Positions 42,401 to 55,800 of a stretch of DNA of 64,000 nucleotides are shown here, one piece after another; positions within the stretch are counted from its first letter, which is position 1, and every line of letters starts with the position of its first letter. The stretch is from assembly GCA_022577435.1 (NCBI GenBank), contig JAKOON010000011.1:1809001-1873000 (forward strand), read 5' to 3'. Both the position numbers and the translations under genes were made by a program. The DNA is from Embiotoca jacksoni (Eukaryota > Chordata > Actinopteri > Embiotocidae). The notes under the pieces are model-generated. The model searched no databases, was not told where the DNA came from, and was given only the letters and a program-made list of their open reading frames with translations.

Positions 42401-44876
42401 TTAGTGCTCCCTGGGTAATGCAGTTTATTTAGAGCCTATTTTGAACCGTTCTGATAACCTGATATGGAGAGGGCAGAACAGAATACCAGCAAGTTGTGAG
42501 AAGTTCTGGTGTGCAAGAAAAAGTCACAGTACACCAAAGAGTAAAAAAATGGAAGTGTCAGCATACTGTGTACTATTGAGTAGCTCACTACTGGGTCTGA
42601 TACATTCGTTCACAGCCGTGTAAAACTATACACCATACCCTGTTTTCCTCTCCATCCACACTTTTCAATGTTCAGAAATTTCTCAAATATATCTTAACTG
42701 AGCTATGGTTATGCCAATGGCCGTTTTCCTCTTCCTTTCCCTCAACAGCTGCTCAGCTGTCGTTTCACTCTAATATTTATAATCCCTCCGGTGACTATTT
42801 GAAACTCTATTTTATCAAATATCCGCGATGACGTGTCTCCTGTTTGTTGCTGTAAATGTAGATCAATTTCTGTTCACACTGATGTCTGACATGAGCCATG
42901 TGCAGGCATAAATGGCAAGACAGAAAAAAAAAAAAAATCTTTAAATCCAAGTTACCACACGTGATTAAATGGTAAATATGTCTATTCAAATGTCCGTTTC
43001 AACAGAGAATTTGCCAAAGAGCGAGAGCGTGTGGAGAAGAGGCAGGAGTTCCTGAAGCTTCGCAGGCAGCAGCAGATTGAGCGAGAGCTCACCGGATACT
43101 TGGAGTGGATCTGCAAAGCAGGTTAGACTCATCTCTGAAACAGTGTGGGAGCTGGTGTCTGTTGTGTTAAAAACATGACATTGATAGAAAGTCCCTGTTT
43201 TCCCACTCTCTCTCTCGCCCGCTGCAGAGGAAGTGCTGCTGGAGGAGGAGGATGAGATTGCAGAGGAGAAGTCCCCACTGGACGGTGCGTGGTACAAGAG
43301 GAAACAAAACCTTCCAGGTGAAAACAGGGCTGAGTATCTGGTGCCTGCTTTACCAGGGTCCGTCACCACGGGAGGCCGATGGTAAACCAGGCACAGACAG
43401 GTACGCTTCATCATTTCCATCTAAAGATGGATTTTGTGCTGCACATAAGTCATCCCAAACTCCTCAGTCATGAATGTGATCTGGTCCTCTCTTCTCTCTC
43501 TGGACATGCTGTACTGGCTTTTCTGATTCCTCTCGTCAGAGAAATGTTAAAAAAGGACAACAAGATGACTGGCAAACATGATGACAGGCCTTCAGGAACT
43601 CAACGCACCAGCCAAAAAAAAATTGTCTGGCATGTAACATTGCAACTTGTCATTTGTACAGTTCAGTTTTTGTACAGATTAAATGAGACCAGACAGGAAC
43701 TGAGCTTTATAGGTGCTGGTGGGCAAAATGTGTTCCCTTTGGACCAAACCACGCTAGTTCTTTTCACTTTTCATGCTAAGCTAGGCCAACTGGCTCCTGG
43801 TCCTAGTTTCTAATTAAAAGAACTGTATCATCAAATTCTTGGCAATGAAAAGATAATTAGCTCAGTGCTAAAGAAATTTAACATTCCTTTAAATCAAACT
43901 GAATTCCGTGTCTTTGATCGGTTTCCAGGTTTTTGAAAGGCTCACATCATAACACATCAGAATTAAACAACTATTTAACTATCTGAACATCTGTAAACCA
44001 AAATATTGAAGTATTTTTGTAAAGCAATTTCACACAGTAGTGTGTACTGTATAAAACCAAAGGAAATTGGACACTCAAATGACAGTGTACACAATATATT
44101 TTCCATCTTGATATAATTAAATCTGCCAGTGGTATAAGTCAAAAGGAAGAATATCAAACAAAACTCAATACAATAGTCAGCTGTTCACCTAAATATATTT
44201 TGCCTCAGGATAAGTATGGCCATGCACATACATGTTGTAAATTTAGATTTTGACAAGGTGTTTTTCAAACCGTTTTTCCCAAATTATATAAAATCTTACT
44301 TTTAATGGATTTCACATAGTGGATCGCAACTGATCTCAAGAATCTAAACTAAACTGTATGAAACATGAAATAAATAGTTAGACTTTTCTTGAAGCAAATA
44401 AAAAAGCCCACTTAAAGTTTCTTGTCGTTAATGTCATGATAATCCTGGCAGCAAATGGCTACTGCCCGCGCAAAATAGAAGTTTTACTTTTGTTTTCTGC
44501 TCAGTGATGCTCACTGGTTGGGAAGCACTGATTTAATATTACAAATTTCATTAAAAAAAAAACCATAAAAAAAGTGGCTCCTCAGTTTTACATTAAGCCA
44601 TATGTACAGCTGCAGAATGAGCTGTCTGTATCCAGACCAGTGTAATCATATAATCAGCACCTTTGATTAGCCTGATACTGGAGTGATTGTCATGGTTTCC
44701 ACTCTGTCTTCTGTTTTTTATTGCAGACAGAGCATACTGTTAGTCAGATCTTTCTCTGTCTCTTGCTCATGATGTCATTCCATAAAGCCTGGTGGGAAGG
44801 CAAGGGTTAATTAGTGTGATTTACAGTGATAGTCTGTCTGGATTTGTTAAAGTAAATTCACTATTCTGCGCTCCCC

Positions 44877-44969
<93 letters not shown>

Positions 44970-47900
44970 ATGTGCCTGTTATGCATTGAACAGACACACA
45001 CTTCACACACACACACTCATGTTGAGGATTTCAGTAAAGTGACAGCAGCCGGCAGCCCTATTTTCTCAATTAGATACAAATAGAGGATTAAAACGTTGGA
45101 GTCCACAGCTGTAGAAGAACCACTCTGATGTTGTTAAAGCAGAAAATATGTGTTTATGCTTCGTCAGTTAAATGACAGGTACGAGTAGTGGAGCAAAGTG
45201 TCAATCATACAGGAGCTGTCTCTCTCAGTAGAGGTGATTTTAAAATGCTTTATTCAGAGATGATCGACCCACTTTTTCAAGAAATTGAGGAAATGATCCT
45301 TTAGATTTTCTACAACTCAATTTATTGCAAATTTATAAAAGTTCTTTCAAATGTCACATCTTAAAACAAATATAAAATACTTTGTTGCCCACCTTCTCCC
45401 TCCCCTTCCGCGCAAACAAAACATACAGAAATGTAATGAGACGAGTGAAATTTGTTTACATTTCTCTTATTTGTAATGACCATGATGTTATTGATTTTTT
45501 AAAATGTTTTAATTTTTGTTCTTTTGTTGTTTTTATTTTTGGTGCGAGGGGTAAGGCTTCACTGCAAATATTTCCTTTCCAACTCATTTTTTTTCCAAGT
45601 CAAGTTTTTAAACTTCTTAAATCTGGGGGAAAATTATGCCAATGCAAAAAGTAATAAAACATGTTCAAACTGTTTGAACCATGCAACATATTTAATTCTA
45701 GTGCAGTGAAATGCCTGATCCTGTTCTTTCTCAAGATAGAGGCACTCAAACTGAAACATTTCTACAACCAAGTTGTTTTTTTACTGGAAACGAGTTGATT
45801 TTTTTTGGCGGATTGTTTCACTTTTTTGTGAATAGGGTAGGATAGAAAAGAATGGAAAGCCTTTACTGTCATTTGTTTAGGTTTGGGAGTCACTTATAGA
45901 CAGATAAAAGAGATCGGTAGTCTTCCTCAGTCTTAAAGCAGTACATGATTTTTCAGCCTCGTTCTGCCTCCCAGGAGCCCTTCCGAGCCGACGTGGAGGG
46001 TTGTAGATTTGGAGCCCATCACTCCGACAGCACAGGGGTGGTCCATGATGATCACGTTCATGTTGTGCCGGCAGTTTTTCATTCCGAGGCTGACTTCAAG
46101 CAGGAAGGCAGAAAATCTCCAAATGAAAAACGTGATTGATGCGTGCTATTCATAGTTTCCAATTAGCTCACCCTTCACACACATATTGTATGTCCTTGCT
46201 CCACTTCAATTTTAAATGCTCGGTTTTCTTGACTTAATTTATTTTCACGGATTTATATTAAAGAATGCATTTTAAGAGCTGTATATATTACTTTCCTCCC
46301 TGTCTGTGCTGTTCCCATTATAGTCCTGAAGCGGGGGAAAGTGAAGAAGGGTAAAAATGACCTGATCGGTGCTGAGGAGGGGGAGGATCCCTTCGCAGAC
46401 ATCTCCTCTGTTGGTAAATCTCACATCTTTTTATCCATGGCCACCAGCCTTTACAATAAAAGCCTCTGATAAAGCCTGTCATAACACATGTCCTCTGACT
46501 CTCTGGCCTCCATTTATCAGATTAGTATGTCACATCACCTCAACACTATAAAACACGAGGCTAAAGATCTGAATAATGTACATTATAGAAGCAGATTCAG
46601 CACCTCGACCGAAAGCTGCTTCCTTTGGCTGTAAGTACATCACCTTGAGGAGAGAGAAGTATAATTAACATTTTTAATTAGACTGTTTAATTTAAATAGC
46701 AAGAGAATAACCTGCAGCATATTAGAATTATACTTTTCAATATTAATGGACTTCGCGGTCTCAGACAAAGACCGCATGGAATTGCTTGTCTGTGGTTAGG
46801 AAATAAGCACCAGCCTGGTAATTGAAACGATTTTGTTGCCTTCAATTTCAAAAAAGCAACTTTTTTTTACAATCTCATCTACTTACTGTTTTCCATAAAA
46901 TAAAAACTGCTGAGGGAAAATATGGCAAACTGTATCACTCATCTCACTTTGTTCACACATTACGCCTGCAATTCTGCTGCACACCACCAAAGGATGAGGT
47001 GCACATTTTTTAATGAGCAGATGCAGGTACATTCAAGGGAGCATTTAGGTGAGTCTATGTTTTTATTTCTGTCTCATGTGCAGGTTTTTCCCCAAACATT
47101 TTAACATGCTTGTTAACAGATGTAAAGTGGAATGAATTCCTGTATACCGTAAGGCATCTTCTCTCTGCTGCTGGGTAGAAGCACAATTGTAGCACCAAGA
47201 CTGGAGACTTCAACTACAACCATTTGTAAATGCAGTCTCAATTCAACTCAGGACACCTGACACAAAGGAGTGTGGAGCAGGAAGAATGGATCATGCTGGA
47301 CCGGGGCTGTCACAATATCAGATTTTTACAACATGATTATTGTGTCCAAAAAAATAATTCATGGCAACAATTCTGTCGCAATATCTGCATAATATTTGAG
47401 AATTGAAAATAATAATCCTATCAAATTTATCTTTACATTTGTTTATTGTGTTTTTTCTCTTTTTCACACAACAGTGCCTAAAAATAACAATTACATGACT
47501 TAATAGACGGTAAAAAGACAATCAGATTAGCGTCATGATAACTAACCTTTTATGTGCACTGAAAAGATGCAAAGCAGCAGAATGATTGGACATAAAATAT
47601 TACGTAAAGGAACATATTCAAATGTAACCCCTCGGTAATCAACAACATTTGGATAGTACCTGTAATTTATTGGCATAACCTTACAACCTTATCCAGTAAC
47701 TGGATTACAATTATATTTATATATATTTGTAATTACATTACATAATGCTGTTACATGAAAGCAGTTATTCCCAAATGCTGGTGAAGGCAATTAAATATCT
47801 TCTTAACAAGCAGAAAATCAAAGATAAGTTTAGTAATTGTTTGCTTCAGGAATGACGCATTATGATTTATATATATAACTGAATGATGGTGATGCAGTTC

Positions 47901-50809
47901 ATCACAGTTGTAGGAAGAAAACAAAGAAACCACACAGTGATTCACTTTGAAAACTGTGACACGCTGACAAATAATTGACTGTTGAAAACTCACAGGTTTC
48001 CTGCCTCACCTCTTTGTCATCACTTCCAGCTCCTCCTGGCTCTCCGTTTGGTCGGGCAAGCGTGAAAAGCAGCGGTAAGATGGACAGCTCCTCTTATTTC
48101 CGGCGTAAAGAGAAGAGGATCCGCTTCTTCATTCGGCGGATGGTGAAAGCTCAGAGTTTTTACTGGATTGTTCTGTGCCTGGTGGGCCTCAACACTCTGT
48201 GTGTGGCCATAGTTCACTACGACCAGCCAGAGTGGCTTACAAGGGCTCTCTGTAAGTCACACACAAACACACACTTAATATATAATCCCACTTGTTGTCT
48301 GTAGCTGATATAACTATATTCTCTTTGTGTTGTTACTCTGTTCATGTTGCAACCAGACACAGCAGAGTTTGTGTTTCTGGGTTTGTTTCTGACCGAGATG
48401 ACTTTGAAGATGTATGGCCTCGGAGCGAGGAATTATTTCCACTCCTCCTTTAACTGCTTTGATTTTGGGGTAAGTTACTGTAGGCTGAAATACAGCGTGC
48501 TCCTTTGGTTTTGGATCGTAATCAGGTTACTAATATGATTCAATGTGTTTTAAACTATTTTAAAATGGTTGTAAGAACAAAGACACATGCAGCAGGTGAC
48601 GAGTCCACCCTGTGCTCTCGTCTCCAGGTCATTGTGGGAAGTATCTTTGAGGTGATCTGGGACATGATTAAACCAGGAGCATCGTTTGGTATCAGTGTGC
48701 TGAGAGCCTTGAGACTACTCAGGATTTTCAAAGTCACCAAGTGAGTTCATCTCATAAAACACAAACAAAAAGTACATTTAGCTGTTTTTTTCTTCCTGTT
48801 AAAAGAGAGGTTGTTTTTTTTTCCTTTTAAGTTTATGTTATAAGAATTTAACTTTGTTAAGCGCGTTGACACAAACTTGTGTTGTGATTTGGTGCAATAT
48901 TCTTTTTTTTTTTTAATAGAATAGAATTTTCTTTGTTTGCCCTTTGCAACTGTCAAACCTTAAGGCTTGCATTTTGGGCTTTCTTGTAACTTACTGTTAT
49001 GAATATATTAATATTTATCTCAAGCTGCAGTTTGAATGAAAAATTCTACTTCTACTCCTCAGAGTCATAAATCAATCACATAAGCATCACACACTATACA
49101 TAATGCTGGAATCAGCAACATTTCACAGTCCACTTCTTTCCTTTCAGGAGTACACTTTTCATCGCTTTGTCTTGTCTAATAATCACATCACAACGTTTAA
49201 TGTGTCGTAAAACTGCAAACAACGAGGCAAAAAGCAGAATCCAGTTGAAGCTTGCAGCTGTTGCTCTGACCAAAAGGAATGTTTTCCCATTTTTACTCAA
49301 CCCTCGTGTTGTCCTCGGGTCAAAATGACCCACAGCTGTGTTCAACCAAGTTCTATTTTATTTCTATATTTTTATATTTTTTGGGATCATTGGTCATCAT
49401 TCTTTAAAGAAACCCTCACAGCCTCCTTGTCACCAATGATCCCAAAAAACATGAAAATAAAATAGAACTTGGTTGATCCAAAGACAACACGAGGGTTAAA
49501 TTTGTTCAGACTGTGATCACGAACATTCGAATGATGTTGATGACAGGAAGACATCTCCGTTTTGCATGGCTTTAAAGCCTCCATCACTGACAGTTACATC
49601 GGAAAAAAAAGTCAGTATTAACTTTAATAGAATTAGCGTAGCTAATTTAAATGTAGCAATAAACTGTTTTGTATCGGGTTTCAGTGGTCAACAAACTGCC
49701 TAAAGTATCTAATCGTACGAAAGAAGCTCATTTAGGCTGTTTATATAGTGTCATTACACAGGTGACAGTGAGTGAAATTGTCTCCGGATAATGCGTTCGT
49801 AGAAGCACTGTCATACCTCTGTCTACACTACTTAAAGCATGATGGGAAATGTTGCCAAAACATTTAAACAAACGTGAGCAAGCCTTTAAATTGACTTTAC
49901 AGTTGATAGACCTAAACTCAGTACGTTTTATCAACATGCTGCTTTTTTCTCATTTATTCATTTATTTATTTATATGTTGTGTGTGTTAAAAACCTTTGTA
50001 CATATGGGCAAAAAGCTTTTTTTTTTTCCATGAAAAAAAAACTTACTGGTGCCATTTTGAAGTAGCCCGGCCTTTTGGATTAAACCAGGAAGCAAATAAA
50101 GAAGAAATATATGGCATGTCAGAGCAAGACAATATAGTAGCAGACCATGATCCTGTCAGTATGTTGGATAAAAATCAGGCCTGAGAAGCCTGGAGTTTTA
50201 AGGGCTTAATCTTTTGGTCCTTTCATTCGACTCAATTTCATTCGACTTAATACACTGACCAACATTCATAAATATGAAAAGTCAAAATCTGCCAAATGCA
50301 AAAAGTCTATATTTAGAGGACACAAGATTTTGATGTTGTATTAGCTTTACTTCTAAGTCTTTTCTCTGTGAAGTGACAATCCTGTTAGAGTTTGATGGCG
50401 ATGCTTTTATTTCATTAGATTAGTTGTAATCCTGTGATTCACTGAAACTGGCAGCTGTGGACCCTGACGCATTGCTGTTTGTTTTATACCACCTACAGCT
50501 CTTGTTGCTATTTGTTCCACTCTTCCCTCCCCTGGTTTTTTTGTGTGTTTTTTTTCTCTTTCTGTCTCTTTATAAGCCTTTTCATTTCATTTCTTCTGTC
50601 TGTCTGGACAAAAGTTATTTTGTGTTCTGTGGGTATAAAAACAATAATTTCTCTATGCCTCTGCTTCCCCTCAGATATTGGAACTCGCTGAGAAACCTTG
50701 TGGTTTCCCTCCTCAACTCCATGAAGTCCATCATCAGCTTGCTCTTCCTCCTCTTCCTCTTCATTGTGGTCTTTGCTCTGCTAGGCATGCAGCTCTTCGG
50801 AGGACAGTG

Positions 50810-50840
<31 letters not shown>

Positions 50841-52800
50841 CCTGTCCTGCCCTTTTCCCTCTTCTCTCCATCCCGACACACACAGACAAACAAACAAACA
50901 AACAAACAAACACACACACACACACACAGATCCTCTCCTCTCCTCTCCTCTCCTCTCCTCTCCTCTCCTCTCCTCTCCTCTCCTCTCCTCTCCTCTCCTC
51001 TCCTCTCCTCTCCTCTCCTCTCCTCTCCTCTCCTCTCCTCTCCTCTCCTCTCCTCTCCTCCTCTATCGGTCTCTCCACCTGACCCTCCTGCCTGTGTGTG
51101 ATCCCCGGCCCGGCCCGGCAGCGGTGACAGACATGTTGACGCAGCAGGTAGCTGGCAGATCAGCAGCAGCGACTGCAGCCCTTTGATATCTCTCTCAGCA
51201 GGAGCTCCGTGTCTCCTAATGGCAGGAACACCTCATGGTTCTGGGCTGGCTGCAGTTAATCAAAGGCCTGGCATCCAGCCTGTCTGACTCCACTCTGCAC
51301 AAACATCTTACTGTATATCTCAGCACAAATCAAACCACATCGCACACACACTGTTTTGACAACCCAGTTTCTTTTAATATTATACATTATTTTACATGCA
51401 CAGTTTTTTCTGTTGTTCTGTTATTTAAATTGCAATTTTTTTTCATTGGATTATAATAATATTACACAGACCAGGGATGATGCTGTGATCTGGAAGCACG
51501 GTGAAAAAAAATGAGCAGTTAGATAATCAGGTTGTTAATAAGCCACAAAAAAATGTATCTGAATTACTTTATTTGGAGGTTAAACTGAAAGCGTGTACGC
51601 CAGACAATAATCCCTCATTGCACAGAAAGAATGGTCTGTGCTACTGTATGCACAGTGGGTCAGAGTGCAATCAGAAAGTTGGTCTGTAAAGTGGGATAAA
51701 TGTTGACAATAGACAGTGGATACACAAGCATTTTATAGTTTGCGTTTGTTTTCTTCTACACGTAACTTGGACTTGATTTACAACCTGTCTGAGATTATCT
51801 GACCGCTCATTTTCTGCTCCAACAGACTGTTTCTCGGCAACATCTTCATGTTTGCATGATTCGAGTACACTAAGGTGTTACTGAACAAAATGGGAAACAA
51901 AACTATTGAAATGAGATTCACCTCCGGTGACGCACCAAAGACAATATCAGGGTTTTTTGTTCAACCGAACTTGTATGTAAAATAGTTGGAATGACCCTTT
52001 AAATTTATAACCTCAAAAGCAGGGTGGAAATTTCACACAATATTTTTAAAACTGTCCAACCCAGGAAAAGAACAGCATTGCTTGTTGACCTATGACCTAT
52101 TTCATGTGTTTATGTTTTCATGATTTCAAAACTCTTGCAATCTAGTTCTGCCCACAGATTGCTCACAGCTGTCTTCTTCAATGTGATCATAGTCTGGAAA
52201 CTTTAGATGAAGGTTCGCTCAGCCAGGGTGGACCAGTCAGTGACCAGTGGGTGTGGCTAAATGCGATGACATCGAAGTCAAGCGTTTAATTCTTAATGTA
52301 GTTGCAACAATGGTGGTGGTGGTAGAGCTAGATGAAGTTATACAAACAGTTGTAGCAACCCTAGAAAATACTGAGGAACTGAAACCAGAGCAACTTCATC
52401 CTTAAATTGACTTTCCAAATTCTGTAATGGGGTTGCACTTGTTTACAACTTGGTGAGTTTAATCTTTTGGTGGTCAATGCAGATTGATTAGAGGCTGCTC
52501 CAATAGTTTAAGATTATGATGCAGTGACCAGAAATAACAATGTCTGATTTTTTTATGTTAGATTTATTTTTGAAATATGCCCCCAAATCTAGAAAATATT
52601 GGATTATGGGATGAATACAATATTCTTAAACTTCCTTAAGGGATGTTTGCCAGACAGTGACCAGATTTTTTATTTATCTTTGAACACATTTTTTGAAGAA
52701 GGAACGTATGGTATCTTTTTTCAACATGCTCTGCCGTACTTCTCCTGTTATTTGAAATTATACATTTACCTAGTGTGGCATGTTATGTGACAAAGAAACC

Positions 52801-52838
<38 letters not shown>

Positions 52839-55800
52839 ACAATATGCATGTTCATAAACACGTGTTGTGTTTTAAAGTCAGAATCTGCACTTGTGGCAGG
52901 TTATTAGACCAATCAGTCATTCATAGAATTATAAATAAGCATTGATTGAAATGGCCTCAGATGGTTAGAATATCTATTCACTATTATATTGTGTGTTGTT
53001 ACATCGCCCTACAGCTGTGGCAGGTATGCACTCTCAAGTAAAATGTCACTTTCACATGAAATCACGCCGCCTCAGACAGAAGGCCTTTGCAAAACCCACA
53101 ACTGGATGTCTTTGAAGCTGCAGGCTGTTGCCATGGCGCCGAGCCTGACATCAGTCCGCGCCATCATTAACATCCCATCAGTCTCCGCTGATGGACAAGT
53201 GTAAGATGAGTCTGACGTCCACATGGTGCTTCTAGCCAGCCGAGAACATCAGGCTGAGCTCACTGCTCTCTGTCCGTACGAACAGTTCTGCTCATCTTAC
53301 AGCTTTTCTTTTTTCTCACGTTTTTCTCATAGAGTCTAAACATGTACACTAGGTGTCAACAAAACAAAACAATCAGGAGTAATTTAAAAATAGACCGTTT
53401 TCAGTCTGATTCTGCAAAAAACTAAGAAAACACAACCTTACCTCGGCAGATGAATTCAGTTGTTAAATAAAAAAAAATAAAAAAAAGTGTTTTTCACCCC
53501 TAAATAGAAGATTAAGTGGTTCTTTGAGAAGAAGTATAAATGCTTTGTCATATCCAGACCATATTTTTGGCTCACAGATTATGTTCCTGCTCTCAAAACA
53601 CCAAACCTAATCTCCTGGTAAAATTGTGAGAATTGAAAGATAAACAGCTTGAGGCGAAGGACCATCTTCCCTCTGAGACTCACAGGACATCACCGACTGT
53701 TTGGGGTAAAATAGTTGATAGGCTCAAAGGAAATGTGCAGGATTTACTCCAATAGAAAAATAAATGTTTCTGTTTGCTGCTTCATAGCTTTCCGTTTCCG
53801 AGGTACTACAGACCTTCTTTGCTGATTAACTCCGACTTTGTCAGACACAGGAGAGATGGCCTTTTTATACTTTTAGCTCGGGCCTTCCTCAGTGTTCGTT
53901 CATTGTGACAGTCACATCAATAGACAGTTGTTTACTCCGAATCCCAACCTGTTTACCTCCAATGTGACATTCCATTTTAAAGACTTCACATTTAATCAAG
54001 AAAAGAGAGGTGAGTTGAGAAATTATCTAAAATGAAAATAATCTTTACAATAAATCCTTGTAATTTTCAAGAATTTAGCAATTCTTTAGAAAATTTGCCG
54101 TTTTTGGCTTTTACTTCTTTATTGGCTCAACGAGCTGTCTTGCTTAAGTATAAGGATCCTGCTCCTCCATCTCACTCACATTGAACTAGAGACATTATAT
54201 CTGTATGATTCTAGAGAAAATTTGCTGTACGACCCGGAGGAAGAGAGAGTACATTTTATAAAGTGTGCCACCCCTTCTTCTGTTGTGAGAAACACGCGAC
54301 AATATTTTATTTATATTGATTTACTTGTATTTACTTATTTTCATTTTCCTTTTTTAATACATTTTTCTTTGTTTCCATTAAGTAATATTGTAGATATTTT
54401 TTCTGTACTGTCTATAATTTTAATTGTGTCCATAATTTGCAACATATCCATTTAGATTGGTTCTGGTTGTTTGGGTGCATGTTTGGGTGGATGGATCGTG
54501 TAGTTACACAGCCGAGTCTTGTTCAGAAAAGCAGAAATTTCTCTGCTTGGACAATTACTCTTTAGTTCATTATTGACAATCAATAAAACAATCTTTGAAG
54601 AAGAAATTCCTGAAAATAATCACAACCAGAACCACTTTACCAAAGATTTGAAAAGCAATGAAGCCTCAAGCTCCACAAAAAACCTAAAAAAATGTGGTTG
54701 GACTTTGCTGCCCCTGAATTGGTCTTCTCAGGAAATGGTTTGCTCCTGCACTGTGTATCACACAGACCAAGTTGTTATTTTTTTTTTTTTTTTTTTTAAA
54801 TGACTCCTGATTTAACACTTAAAACTAATTATTTGTTGTTGATAACATTATATTGCTTATATTGGTTGGAATCATTAATTGTAATCTTATAAATTCATTA
54901 CAGATTTAAAAAACAACAACTTACTGGCTAAATAACTAAACAAGTAATCAGCTGCTGACAAAAATGATAAGCTATATTTTTACTTTCTATTTAAAATTTA
55001 AAACATGTTCTTGCAAAAGTAAGCGGCCCCATGATATTGTAAATGACAGTCTCAATCTTCCCCCGTCCCCCCCGTTCTTACAATGTCGTATAGCTGTTAT
55101 CTTCAATCCACACGCGTGTGTTCAGAAGTGTGTTGCCTTCACCTATACAACATAAACCTGCTCCTATTGTAATAAGGATTATAGGGAAAGGAGGGCACAG
55201 GCTTGTGGGGAGTTTGGCCTTACGTGCTCTTGTGTTCAGGACTGATTTAATGAAGTCTCCGTGGACGACGCATGGAAGCCAAGCAGCAAGCTCCCAATCC
55301 CTATTATCGGAGTAAACAGAGGTCGGTGCGAACACAGGCGCAGCAGTAAACCGCTAACGCCGCTCCCTGCACTGTGTCTACTAATCTCCAATGAGGGAGG
55401 GAAGGAAAGAGAGGAAGAAGTGTGGGGAAGAGGAAAGGAAAAGAGGGAAGACTGAGGTGACGTGAAGTGAGAAAAGTGATTGAGGGATGAGCTGTGGGTG
55501 GAGAGATGGGTGGATGATGGAGGATGCAGTAATGAGACAGAGAAGGACAAAGGTAGAAGGAGAGGAGCATGGGGAGAGAGAGAATATGATGACATACCAA
55601 GGGAGAGAAGGCTTATTAAATTAGTTTTCCCCTCCCCCTCTCCTCCAACTGGCTTCCCTCCATCACTCACCTCCTCCCCATCTCCCGTCAGGCCGAAACA
55701 TGTCCCCTAAATATTAATGGCCGATATTAGGTTTTCATTGATTGACTCCATGGCCAAATGTATTTGGACAACCGATCATTACTTCCATATGTGATAGTTC

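Larger units (their letters stand above)
43285..46323 (+). other. cacna1b: Intron between exons 9 and 10
   Basis: About 3 kb. Contains the candidate 33-nt exon extension at its start, the antisense repeat at 43690, a CA array, and a GC-richer block at 45950-46110 that is open on the minus strand. Confidence 0.88.

Noticed and set aside
43379..43813. 144-codon frame after the AID exon
   Set aside because: Intronic. No Cav2 similarity and overlaps a dispersed repeat. Only the first 33 nt after exon 9 were considered further.
55236..55670. 144-codon Ser/Pro-rich frame on the minus strand
   Set aside because: Purine-rich plus strand (gagagagga-type) gives a low-complexity frame. No domain or splice context.
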